In this document: one piece after another, positions 40,187 to 49,280 of the stretch
Layout of the letters: every line of letters begins with the position of its first letter
Numbering within the stretch: the stretch's first letter is position 1
Assembly: GCF_010500815.1 (NCBI RefSeq)
Contig: NZ_JAAAMG010000002.1
Location: 1 to 64,000, forward strand
From: Jiella pacifica
GTDB lineage: Bacteria > Pseudomonadota > Alphaproteobacteria > Rhizobiales > Rhizobiaceae
Direction of reading: 5' to 3'
DNA length: 64,000 bases
The notes under the pieces: generated by a model
Seen by the model: the letters and a program-made list of their open reading frames with translations, nothing else
Databases searched by the model: none
Told to the model about the DNA's origin: nothing
Program-made: the position numbers and the translations under genes

Positions 40187-40441
40187 TCAGCGCCGGACGG
40201 CGCGGGCGATGAGGATCAGGAGGCAGGCGCCGACGAAGCCGGTGATGAGATAGGCGAAGGAGAATGACGCCGAAGCGCCGCCGCCAATGCCGGTGAGGCG
40301 CAGGATGAAGCTCAAGATGATGGCGCCGACGACGCCGAGGATGATGTTCATCATCAACCCCATGTCGCTCTTCATCACCTTTTCGGCCAGCCAGCCGGCA
40401 ATGCCGCCGACGATGATTGCTGCAAGAAAGCTACCGATCAT
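40187..40441 (-). CDS. GlsB/YeaQ/YmgE-type small membrane protein
   Basis: Transglycosylase-associated family protein of 84 residues with three hydrophobic segments (FLAAIIVGGIAGWLAEKVM, MNIILGVVGAIILSFIL, FAYLITGFVGACLLILIA). The family is linked to stress or acid response but has no defined activity. The ATG at 40441 replaces a longer in-frame start at 40609. It lies between lpdA and lipA on the same strand. An inverted repeat GGCACGGC/GCCGTGCC at 40512-40538 separates it from lpdA and could be a weak terminator. Confidence 0.85.
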   Translation of the reverse strand: MIGSFLAAIIVGGIAGWLAEKVMKSDMGLMMNIILGVVGAIILSFILRLTGIGGGASASFSFAYLITGFVGACLLILIARAVRR

Positions 40442-40586
40442 GTGAAATTTCCCGTGTCTGGGTTTGGAGAAGTCTGGACCGATAGTTAGAGCCGGCAACC
40501 TTCCGGCAAGAGGCACGGCGGTTCTTTTCTGCCGTGCCGCCACGATCGATGGACTCGAACACGGCCGGATGCCGCGTTCTTTCTCG

Positions 40587-42041
40587 TCACATGTGAATGA
40601 CGCGCCCATACGCGTCGAGGACGCTTTCGTGCATCGTCTCCGAGATCGTCGGATGCGGGAAGCAGGTGTGCATCAGCTCTTCCTCGGTGGTCTCGAGGCC
40701 CATGGCGATGACGAAGCCCTGGATCAGCTCGGTGACCTCCGCCCCCACCAGATGCGCGCCCAGGAGCTCGCCGGTCTTGGCGTCGAAGACGGTCTTGACC
40801 ATGCCGTCCGGCTCGCCCAGCGCGATCGCCTTGCCGTTGCCGACGAAGGTGAAGCGGCCGACCTTGACCTCGCGGCCGGCCTCTTTCGCCTTCGCCTCCG
40901 TCAGGCCGACCGAGGCGACCTGAGGCTGGCAGTAGGTGCAGCCGGGGATCTCGGTCTTCTTCATCGGGTGGACGTCGATCCCCTTGATCTTCTCGACGCA
41001 GATCGTGCCCTCGTGCTCGGCCTTGTGGGCGAGCATCGGCGGGCCGGCGACGTCGCCGATGGCGTAGACGCCCTCGACATTGGTCTTGCCATAGCCGTCG
41101 ACCTTGACGATGCCGCGCTCGATCGCGACGCCGATCTCTTCGAGGCCGAGCCCCTCGGTATTGCCCTGAACGCCGACGGCGGAGATCAGCCGCTCGGCCT
41201 TCAGCGTCTGCGACTTGCCGTCCTTCGTCTCGACCGTGACGGTGACGCCGTCGCCGCCCTTCTCGACCTTCGACACCTTGGCATCGGTGAGGATCTTCAT
41301 CCCCTGCTTCTCGAACTGCTTGCGGGCGAGCTTGGCGATCTCGGCGTCTTCCACCGGCATGATCTGCGGCAGCAGCTCGACGACGGTCACCTCGGCGCCC
41401 ATCGTCCGGTAGAAGGACGCGAACTCGATGCCGATGGCGCCCGAACCCATGACGATCAGGCTCTTCGGCATCGCCTTGGGCTTCATCGCCTCGAAATAGG
41501 TCCAGATGCGGTCGCCGTCCGGCTCGATGCCCGGAAGGACGCGTGGGCGGGCGCCGGTGGCGACGATGACGTGCTTGGCCTTGTAGGTGCCCTCGCCGAG
41601 CGTTCCCTTCGGCACCGGGTTCTGCGGCTCGACGATCGGCTTCTTCATCTTGCCGACGGCGACCTCGACCGGGCCGCCCTTGCCGGCCTTGGTGATCTTC
41701 GCCTCGCCCCAGATGACGTCGATCTTGTTCTTCTTCATGAGATACCCGACGCCGCCGGCGAGCTGCCCCGACACCTGGCGCGAGCGCTTGACCACCGCTT
41801 CCATCTCGAAGCTCGGCTTCTCGATCTTCAGCCCGTAGTTCTGGGCATTCTCGGCATAGTGGAAGATCTCGGCGGAGCGCAGCAGCGCCTTTGTCGGGAT
41901 GCACCCCCAGTTGAGGCAGATTCCACCGAGATGCTCCCGCTCTACGACCGCAGTCTTGAAGCCGAGTTGCGCGGCCCGGATTGCGGCTACATAGCCGCCC
42001 GGCCCGCCGCCGATGACCAGGATGTCGTAGGTGTCAGCCAT
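40587..42041 (-). CDS. lpdA: Dihydrolipoyl dehydrogenase (E3)
   Basis: FAD enzyme that reoxidises dihydrolipoyl groups and makes NADH. The 484-residue protein has the FAD motif VIGGGPGGYVAA (residues 9-20), the redox-active disulfide CLNWGC (Cys42/Cys47), the NAD-binding GSGAIGIEFASFY, FAD-binding YAIGDVAGPPMLAHKA and the interface HPHPTISE-type segment (FPHPTISETMHE). Length is usual. Its position in the pdh cluster assigns it to pyruvate dehydrogenase, though it may also serve other 2-oxo acid complexes. Confidence 0.96.
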   Translation of the reverse strand: MADTYDILVIGGGPGGYVAAIRAAQLGFKTAVVEREHLGGICLNWGCIPTKALLRSAEIFHYAENAQNYGLKIEKPSFEMEAVVKRSRQVSGQLAGGVGYLMKKNKIDVIWGEAKITKAGKGGPVEVAVGKMKKPIVEPQNPVPKGTLGEGTYKAKHVIVATGARPRVLPGIEPDGDRIWTYFEAMKPKAMPKSLIVMGSGAIGIEFASFYRTMGAEVTVVELLPQIMPVEDAEIAKLARKQFEKQGMKILTDAKVSKVEKGGDGVTVTVETKDGKSQTLKAERLISAVGVQGNTEGLGLEEIGVAIERGIVKVDGYGKTNVEGVYAIGDVAGPPMLAHKAEHEGTICVEKIKGIDVHPMKKTEIPGCTYCQPQVASVGLTEAKAKEAGREVKVGRFTFVGNGKAIALGEPDGMVKTVFDAKTGELLGAHLVGAEVTELIQGFVIAMGLETTEEELMHTCFPHPTISETMHESVLDAYGRVIHM

Positions 42042-42115
42042 GGGTCGTCTCTCCGCGGATCGTCTGACTGGGCGCTCTCAAGGCGCCGCTTGAAATCGGA
42101 TTGGCACGGCCCGGC

Positions 42116-42754
42116 TCAGCCGAGTAGCGCCCTGATCGGCTCGACCAGCGCCTCGCCGAGGGCGCGGCTGTGCTCTGCCGAAAGATGCACGCCGTCGAGG
42201 CAGGAGGCTTCACAGACCTCGGCGGCATCGAACATCGCGCAACCATACTCCTCCGCCACCTTGGTGACGGCGGAGCGGAAATGCTGGCTCTCTTCGACCG
42301 CATGGCCAAACAGCAGCGAGAAATCCGGCTCCATCGTCTCGGCAAAGTGCGGCGGCGCGACGAGCAAGAGCTTCGGCGCGTCATAGCCGCGCTGATAGGG
42401 AAAGCACTGGACGATCTCGACCAGCCGTTCGAGCCCCTGCCGGCTCTCGAATACCCGGCCGCCGCCGGTGTGGCGCTTCAAGTCGTTGGTGCCGAGCATG
42501 ATGACCACGAGATCGAGCGGCTGGTGGCTGTCGAGCAGCGTCGGCAGGGTCTTCACCCCGTTGCGCTCGGCCATCACCGTATGGTCGTCGAAGGCCGTGG
42601 TGCGGCCGTTCAGCCCTTCCGAGATCACCCGGACGCCGTGGCCGAGCGCCTTGGCGACGACATTCGGCCAGCGGTCGAAGAACTCGTGCCGCAGGCCGTT
42701 TTCGGGGTTGTAGCCCCAGGTCAGCGAGTCGCCGAAGGCGAGGACGGTTTTCAT
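42116..42754 (-). CDS. SGNH/GDSL-family hydrolase
   Basis: Probable cytoplasmic lipase/esterase of 212 residues, substrate unknown. Block I is LAFGDSLTWGYNP with the nucleophilic Ser near residue 9, block III is MLGTNDLK, and block V is DGVHLSAEH with the Asp-His pair. No signal peptide is seen. It sits between pdhC (10-base gap) and lpdA (74 bases) on the same strand, so it is likely co-transcribed with pyruvate dehydrogenase genes although no link to that pathway is known. Confidence 0.88.
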   Translation of the reverse strand: MKTVLAFGDSLTWGYNPENGLRHEFFDRWPNVVAKALGHGVRVISEGLNGRTTAFDDHTVMAERNGVKTLPTLLDSHQPLDLVVIMLGTNDLKRHTGGGRVFESRQGLERLVEIVQCFPYQRGYDAPKLLLVAPPHFAETMEPDFSLLFGHAVEESQHFRSAVTKVAEEYGCAMFDAAEVCEASCLDGVHLSAEHSRALGEALVEPIRALLG

Positions 42755-42764
42755 CGTCCTCCCC

Positions 42765-44210
42765 TCAGACCAGCATCGACATCGGGTTTTCGATGAAGTT
42801 CTTGAAGGCGGCGATCAGCTCGGCGCCGAGGACGCCGTCCACCGCCCGGTGGTCGGTCGACAGCGTCACCGTCATCACCGTCGCGACGGTCACCGCGCCG
42901 GCCTTCACCACCGCGCGCTGGTCGCCCGAGCCGACCGCGAGGATCGTCGCATGGGGCGGGTTGATGACGGCGGAGAAGTCCTTGATGCCGAACATGCCGA
43001 GATTGGAAACCGCGCTCGTGCCGCCCTGATATTCGTCGGGCTTCAGCTTGCGGGACCGGGCGCGCTTGGCGAGGTCCTTCATCTCGTTGGAAATCGTCGA
43101 AAGCGTCTTTTCCTCGGCCCGGCGGATGATCGGGGTGATCAGCCCGCCCTCGATGGAAACCGCGACGCCGACGTCGGCATGCTTGTGGATCAGCATGCCG
43201 CCCTCGGTCCAGGAAGCGTTGGCCATCGGCACGGCCTTCAGCGCCAGCGCGTGAGCCTTGATGATCATGTCGTTGACCGAGAGCTTGTAGGCCGGCCTGT
43301 CGCCGGCTTCGCCCTTGATCGTCGGCGCCGCGTCGTTGAGCTGCTTCCTCAGCGCCAGCAGCGCGTCGATCTCGCAATCGAGGGTGAGATAGAAATGCGG
43401 GACGGTCTGCTTGGCCTCGACCAGCCGCTTGGCGATCGTCTTGCGCATCCCGTCGTGCGGGATTTTCTCGTAGGAGCCCTCGGGGAAGAGCTTGAGGATG
43501 GACTCGTCGCTGGCCGCCTTGGCCATCGGCGCCGCGGCGGCCGGGGCCGCTTCGGGCTTCTTCGCGTCGGCCGGCTTTTCGGGCGCAGCCTTCTTGGCAC
43601 CGCCGTCCTTCTTCGCCGCCTCGATGTCGGCCTTCACCACCCGGCCATGGGGCCCGGAACCGTCGACGGCGCCGAGCTCGATGCCGGCCTCCTTGGCGAG
43701 CCGCCGTGCCAGCGGCGAGGCGAAGATGCGGCCGCCCTTCTCGCCGCTTGGCGCAGCACCGGCCTTGGATTCGGAGGTGCCGTTGGCACCGCTCTTCGGC
43801 TCTCCACCGGAGGTGCGGCTGTCGCCCCGCATCGCGGGTTCTTTGGCCTCTTCCTTGGATCCCGTCGTTGCGGCATCGGCCTTCGGGTCGGCTGCCATCG
43901 CACCGCCCTTGTCGTCGCCGGCTGAGCCCTTGCCGTCACCACCGCTCGCGGCCTCGGAAACATCTTCGCCCTCGGCGGCGAGGATGGCGATCACGGCGTT
44001 CACCTTGACGCCTTCGGTGCCCGCCGGAACGACGATCTTCGCAACCTTGCCCTCGTCGACGGCTTCCACTTCCATGGTCGCCTTGTCGGTCTCGATCTCG
44101 GCGATGATGTCGCCGGCGGAGACCTCGTCGCCCTCCTTGACCAGCCATTTGGCGAGATTGCCCTCCTCCATGGTCGGAGACAGGGCGGGCATGGTGACGT
44201 TGATCGGCAT
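42765..44210 (-). CDS. pdhC: Pyruvate dehydrogenase E2, dihydrolipoamide acetyltransferase
   Basis: Core of the pyruvate dehydrogenase complex, moving acetyl groups from lipoyl to CoA. The 481-residue protein has one N-terminal lipoyl domain with the modified Lys43 in ETDKATMEV, a long Ala/Gly/Lys/Ser-rich linker (about 85-160), a peripheral subunit-binding domain ([28 protein letters not shown]), a second Ala/Pro/Lys linker, and the catalytic domain ending with the HRAVDG motif ([15 protein letters not shown]). Lipoylation would depend on lipA downstream in the cluster. Confidence 0.96.
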   Translation of the reverse strand: MPINVTMPALSPTMEEGNLAKWLVKEGDEVSAGDIIAEIETDKATMEVEAVDEGKVAKIVVPAGTEGVKVNAVIAILAAEGEDVSEAASGGDGKGSAGDDKGGAMAADPKADAATTGSKEEAKEPAMRGDSRTSGGEPKSGANGTSESKAGAAPSGEKGGRIFASPLARRLAKEAGIELGAVDGSGPHGRVVKADIEAAKKDGGAKKAAPEKPADAKKPEAAPAAAAPMAKAASDESILKLFPEGSYEKIPHDGMRKTIAKRLVEAKQTVPHFYLTLDCEIDALLALRKQLNDAAPTIKGEAGDRPAYKLSVNDMIIKAHALALKAVPMANASWTEGGMLIHKHADVGVAVSIEGGLITPIIRRAEEKTLSTISNEMKDLAKRARSRKLKPDEYQGGTSAVSNLGMFGIKDFSAVINPPHATILAVGSGDQRAVVKAGAVTVATVMTVTLSTDHRAVDGVLGAELIAAFKNFIENPMSMLV

Positions 44211-44231
44211 GTGGGCGTCTCCGAAAGCGTC

Positions 44232-44840
44232 TTACTGCGCGTTTTGGGTGTCGGGGGCCGGGTTGAGCGGCCAGAGAATGGTCAGCGGGAAGGTGATCGC
44301 CTCGAAGGGGGCAGCGTTCACGTCATCCTTGCCGGAAAGTGTGGCATCCAGGAGCCACTGGCGCCCGGTTAGGGTAAAGGTTTCGAGCATCTCTAGACGA
44401 GGGTCGAGAATCCACAGGAACGGAACACCCGCATCCGCATAAATGCGCCGCTTGGTGCTGCGGTCATAGATCTCCGTCGAAGGTGATACGACTTCACACA
44501 CCCAGTCGGGCGGCGTTTCTGCATACGCCTTGTCCGGCAAGGCTTGAAATCTCTCGAGCCGCCAACCGGCAATATCGGGAACCACCACCTGCGGCCCGAG
44601 GTGAAGTTCGGGTTCGTCAAGGATCATCCAACCTCCGGGCCCCGAACGGCCTCTCTGAAAGGCATCGTTCAGTTCGGCGCCGAGGGCGGAGGACGCGACG
44701 GCATGCTTCAAACGCGGCCGCGGATGGGTCACCAGCTCGCCATCGAGGATCTCGGCGACGAGATGCGGATGCACCGCTTCGAGATCGGCATAGGTCGCCG
44801 GCTTGCGGACCGCCGGGGAAAGCTGTTCGACCGTGGACAT
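44232..44840 (-). CDS. Uma2-family (DUF820) restriction-endonuclease-like protein
   Basis: 202-residue protein of the Uma2 family, a PD-(D/E)xK nuclease fold whose function is unknown. The candidate active site is intact: VVPDIAGWR, then WVCEVVSPSTEIYDRSTK with the acidic residue and Lys, and the following helix RRIYADAGVPFLWILDP that defines the family. The ATG at 44840 has GGAGG upstream and is preferred to an in-frame ATG at 44855. It lies between the SRPBCC gene (11 bases) and pdhC (21 bases), so it is embedded in the pyruvate dehydrogenase operon. Confidence 0.85.
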   Translation of the reverse strand: MSTVEQLSPAVRKPATYADLEAVHPHLVAEILDGELVTHPRPRLKHAVASSALGAELNDAFQRGRSGPGGWMILDEPELHLGPQVVVPDIAGWRLERFQALPDKAYAETPPDWVCEVVSPSTEIYDRSTKRRIYADAGVPFLWILDPRLEMLETFTLTGRQWLLDATLSGKDDVNAAPFEAITFPLTILWPLNPAPDTQNAQ

Positions 44841-44851
44841 TCCCGCCTCCC

Positions 44852-45349
44852 TCATCGCCCGTCGCCGTCGCCCGAGGCCGACCCGTCGTCATGGGCAAGA
44901 TCCTCGGCGAAGGCCACAAGGTTATCGAGATGGCGATCCCAGCCGGCGTGATGATCGAGAAGATAGGTCGCGCGATCCGGCTCCGCAGCCTTCTCCCATC
45001 CTTGGTGCTCGATCGTGACGCGGGTGCCGCTCTCGATCTCCGTCAGCGACACGGACACGACGGTGTCGAACTCCCAGTCCTCGTCGGCCCAGACCATGAC
45101 GAAGCCTTCCGGCGGATGAAACGCCGTCACTTCCGCCCGCGTCGTGCGCTCGCGGCCGGACGGGTCGACCCAGGGCTCGACGAAACGGCCGCCGAGCTGC
45201 GGCTCGAATTCGAGATTGTCGCGCCACCAGACCTTGAAGCAGTCCGGCTGCGTCAGGCACCGCCAGACATGCGCCCGCGGCCGACGCACGTCCCTCGTGA
45301 GGACGAGCGTTCCCGCTTCGGACAGGTCTGAATGGCCCTCGGGCGTCAT
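44852..45349 (-). CDS. SRPBCC (AHSA1-like) domain protein
   Basis: Helix-grip fold protein of 165 residues. Typical elements are TRDVRRPRAHVWRCLTQPDCFKVWW at the N-terminus, LGGRFVEPWVDPSGRERTTRAEV, and the C-terminal TIEHQGWEKAAE with a long helix LLDHHAGWDRHLDNLVAF. Members bind hydrophobic ligands or activate Hsp90; the ligand here is unknown. It lies between pdhB (34 bases) and the Uma2 gene. Confidence 0.85.
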   Translation of the reverse strand: MTPEGHSDLSEAGTLVLTRDVRRPRAHVWRCLTQPDCFKVWWRDNLEFEPQLGGRFVEPWVDPSGRERTTRAEVTAFHPPEGFVMVWADEDWEFDTVVSVSLTEIESGTRVTIEHQGWEKAAEPDRATYLLDHHAGWDRHLDNLVAFAEDLAHDDGSASGDGDGR

Positions 45350-45383
45350 CGCAGCGGCGTTCCTTCCAGCTTCGGCCCTCGCC

Positions 45384-46856
<1,473 letters not shown>

Positions 46857-47012
46857 GAAGGTGTTTCCTCCTGAAACTCAGGCCTCTTGGGCGGGTCTTG
46901 TCTGGGGCGCGTCGTGGCGATCCCCGTTGCCGGCCCGTTCAAACCTCAAATAGCGGCGCAAGCTCGTTGCACCAATCGGCCGCGGAAGCCCGCGGCCGGA
47001 TCGAACCCGCGC

Positions 47013-48119
47013 CTATTCGGCGGCCTGAGGAATGTCCTCGGCATAGATGTCGGTCCACAGCTCGGAGGGATCCGGCTCGGGATCGTTCTGGGCGAAGTCG
47101 GCGGCATCGGCGACGATGTCGCGCACGTCCTTGTCGATCGCCTTGACCTCGTCCTCCGACATGCCGTGATCGCCGGTCAGGCGCTTCTTCACCTGCTCGA
47201 TCGGATCCGATTCGGAGCGCATCTTCTGGACTTCGTCGCGCGTGCGGTACTTCGCAGGATCGGACATGGAATGGCCGCGATAGCGGTAGGTCATCATTTC
47301 GAGGATGATCGGCCCCTCGCCCGAGCGGCAATGCTCGGCGGCGAGATCGCCGGCCGCCTTCACCGCCCGCACGTCCATGCCGTCGACCTGGAAGCCGGGG
47401 ATCTTGAAGGACAGGCCGCGATGCGAGAAGTCGGTCTCGGCCGAGGCGCGATTGACCGAGGTGCCCATGGCGTAACGGTTGTTCTCGACGACGTAGACCA
47501 CCGGCAGCTTCCACAGCGAGGCCATGTTGAAGCTCTCATAGACCTGGCCCTGATTGGCCGCGCCGTCGCCGAAATAGGTGATCGAGATCGCGTCGGTCTT
47601 GTTGTAGACGTTGGAGAAAGCGAGGCCTGTGCCGATCGGCACCTGCGCGCCGACGATGCCGTGCCCGCCGAAGAATTTCTTCTCCTTGGAGAACATGTGC
47701 ATCGAGCCGCCCTTGCCCTTGGAATAGCCCGAGCGGCGGCCGGTGAGCTCGGCCATGACGCCGCGCGCTTCCATGCCGGTGGCCAGCATATGGCCATGGT
47801 CGCGATAGCCGGTGATGACCTGGTCACCCTCCTTCATCGCCATCTGCATGCCGACGACGACCGCTTCCTGACCGATATAGAGATGGCAGAAGCCGCCGAT
47901 GAAGCCCATGCCGTAGAGCTGGCCGGCCTTTTCCTCGAAGCGGCGGATCAAAAGCATGTCGCGATAGGCGCGAATCTCGTCGTCCTTGCCGAACTTTGCC
48001 GGCGCCGGCGCGTCGAAATGCTCGAGCGTCCTGACGATCTCGCGGGCGGAACTCTCCCGGACCGTTTCCGGCTTGGCCGACGGCGAATCCGACCTGGACT
48101 TGTTTGACTTGGCCGCCAT
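47013..48119 (-). CDS. pdhA: Pyruvate dehydrogenase E1 alpha subunit
   Basis: Alpha subunit of E1 (368 residues) with the thiamin diphosphate motif: GDGAANQGQVYESFNMASLW ending in VVENN. Also seen are FCHLYIGQEAVVVG, YRDHGHMLATG, GHGIVGAQVPIGTGLAF and the YRYRGHSMSDP phosphorylation-loop-like segment. An N-terminal Ser/Lys/Arg-rich tail of about 40 residues is disordered. The ATG at 48119 was chosen because an upstream in-frame start at 48209 would run into the promoter at 48173-48200. It is the first gene of the cluster; pdhB follows after 156 bases. Confidence 0.96.
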   Translation of the reverse strand: MAAKSNKSRSDSPSAKPETVRESSAREIVRTLEHFDAPAPAKFGKDDEIRAYRDMLLIRRFEEKAGQLYGMGFIGGFCHLYIGQEAVVVGMQMAMKEGDQVITGYRDHGHMLATGMEARGVMAELTGRRSGYSKGKGGSMHMFSKEKKFFGGHGIVGAQVPIGTGLAFSNVYNKTDAISITYFGDGAANQGQVYESFNMASLWKLPVVYVVENNRYAMGTSVNRASAETDFSHRGLSFKIPGFQVDGMDVRAVKAAGDLAAEHCRSGEGPIILEMMTYRYRGHSMSDPAKYRTRDEVQKMRSESDPIEQVKKRLTGDHGMSEDEVKAIDKDVRDIVADAADFAQNDPEPDPSELWTDIYAEDIPQAAE

Positions 48120-48172
48120 GACGTCTCCCTTGACCCGCGGTTTCGACGTTCCACGTCTGTCGTTAGACCACC

Positions 48173-48200
48173 AGTATATTGGAGGAGGATGGCGCTTCAA
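48173..48200 (-). promoter_or_regulatory. Sigma-70 type promoter of pdhA
   Basis: On the minus strand TTGAAG (48195-48200) is followed, after 16 bases, by TATACT (48173-48178). Transcription would start near 48166, about 47 bases before the pdhA ATG. Confidence 0.65.
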
Positions 48201-48263
48201 GCACGACAAATTGGTTTAACTTTATTCTGGTTCAAATTTGCCGCTGAGCTCGATTTAATTGGA

Positions 48264-48280
48264 CGTCAGTTAAACTGACG
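48264..48280. promoter_or_regulatory. 17-bp perfect palindrome upstream of pdhA
   Basis: CGTCAGTT-A-AACTGACG, eight-base arms around one base, in an A/T-rich stretch of an otherwise GC-rich genome. It lies about 64 bases upstream of the pdhA -35 and 344 bases before actA, in the divergent interval. Size and symmetry fit a dimeric transcription factor site; the factor is unknown. Confidence 0.55.
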
Positions 48281-48623
48281 ACCTTCGGCTCGTTCGATCT
48301 GCATTGGCTGAAGAGAGAGTTCGTCGCACAGCCCTTGCATCATGAGGGGTCACGCCTTCCCATATGGCTGGCGTGCGGCGATGGACCCGGAGCCCTTCCG
48401 TCCTTTCAACACAGTTCGCAAGCGGCGATCTCGGCCGCACGGGCCGCACCGCCCGTGAGACAGGTCATCCGCCCTCTTCGCTGGTGACGAACTGGGCGAA
48501 ATTGTGTTCCAACGACTGGAAACGATCCAGAAGACAGCGTCGCTTACGGTTGCCCGTCTGATCCCATGGCCTACAACTTTGCTTCGATGGCCGAACTTGT
48601 GAGAGAGCTAAGGGGGGCGGGGC
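48281..48623. other. Divergent intergenic region between pdhA and the act operon
   Basis: No gene is supported in this part. Short open frames here (for example 48364-48561) have no recognisable product. The act operon promoter must lie here, but no clear -10/-35 pair or FNR/FixK-type TTGAT-N4-ATCAA box is visible. GCTAAGGGGGGCGGGGC immediately before 48624 serves as the ribosome binding site of actA. Confidence 0.5.
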
Positions 48624-49280
48624 TTGGCGCAGATCTTCCGGCAGCGCGCAAATCTGCTCCTGCCCGTCGCCCTCGTCGGAATTGCTGGCACCATCGCCTT
48701 CGCGGCGATCTCGGCCTACGCCTATGTCCGATCGAGCTACTACACCGATGTCGGCAATTACGTTCAGCAACCGGTTCCCTTCTCCCATCGCCATCATGCG
48801 GGCGAACTCGGCCTCGACTGCCGCTATTGCCACACCCAGGTCGAAAAGGCGGCCTTTGCCGGCGTGCCGCCCACCGAGACCTGCATGACCTGCCATTCGC
48901 AGCTCTGGACGAATGCCGAGATGCTGGCGCCGGTCCGCGTCAGCCTCGCGACCAACACGCCGATCCACTGGCAGCGCGTCCATGACCTCGCCGACTACGT
49001 CTATTTCGACCATTCGGTGCACGTCACCAACGGCATCGGCTGCTCCTCCTGCCACGGCGACGTCGCCGACATGCCGCTGATCGCCAAAGCTGAGCCGCTG
49101 TCGATGAGCTGGTGTCTCGATTGCCACCGCGATCCGGCCAAGAACCTTCGGCCGGAGAGCGAGATCTTCGACACGGCCTGGCAGAAGCCGGCCGACCAGG
49201 AGGAGAAAGGCGCCACCCTGCTGAAGCATTACGGCATTCGCCCCGACCATCTCACCGACTGCTCCGTGTGCCACCGATGA
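48624..49280 (+). CDS. actA: Alternative Complex III subunit ActA, pentaheme cytochrome c
   Basis: Membrane-anchored periplasmic multiheme cytochrome of the quinol:acceptor oxidoreductase ACIII. The 218-residue protein has one N-terminal transmembrane helix (LLLPVALVGIAGTIAFAAIS) and five CXXCH heme c motifs: CRYCH, CMTCH, CSSCH, CLDCH and CSVCH, the last at the C-terminus. The start is a TTG at 48624, supported by a G-rich ribosome binding site directly upstream and by the transmembrane helix near residue 10. The stop overlaps actB (ATGA). Confidence 0.92.
   Translation: MAQIFRQRANLLLPVALVGIAGTIAFAAISAYAYVRSSYYTDVGNYVQQPVPFSHRHHAGELGLDCRYCHTQVEKAAFAGVPPTETCMTCHSQLWTNAEMLAPVRVSLATNTPIHWQRVHDLADYVYFDHSVHVTNGIGCSSCHGDVADMPLIAKAEPLSMSWCLDCHRDPAKNLRPESEIFDTAWQKPADQEEKGATLLKHYGIRPDHLTDCSVCHR

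Noticed and set aside
40464-42386. 640-codon plus-strand frame
   Set aside because: Antisense shadow of lpdA; composition is the Asp/Gly/Arg/Leu-rich pattern typical of such shadows.
48120-48623. FNR/FixK-type box for the act-cox operon
   Set aside because: No TTGAT-N4-ATCAA or close variant is visible in the divergent region.
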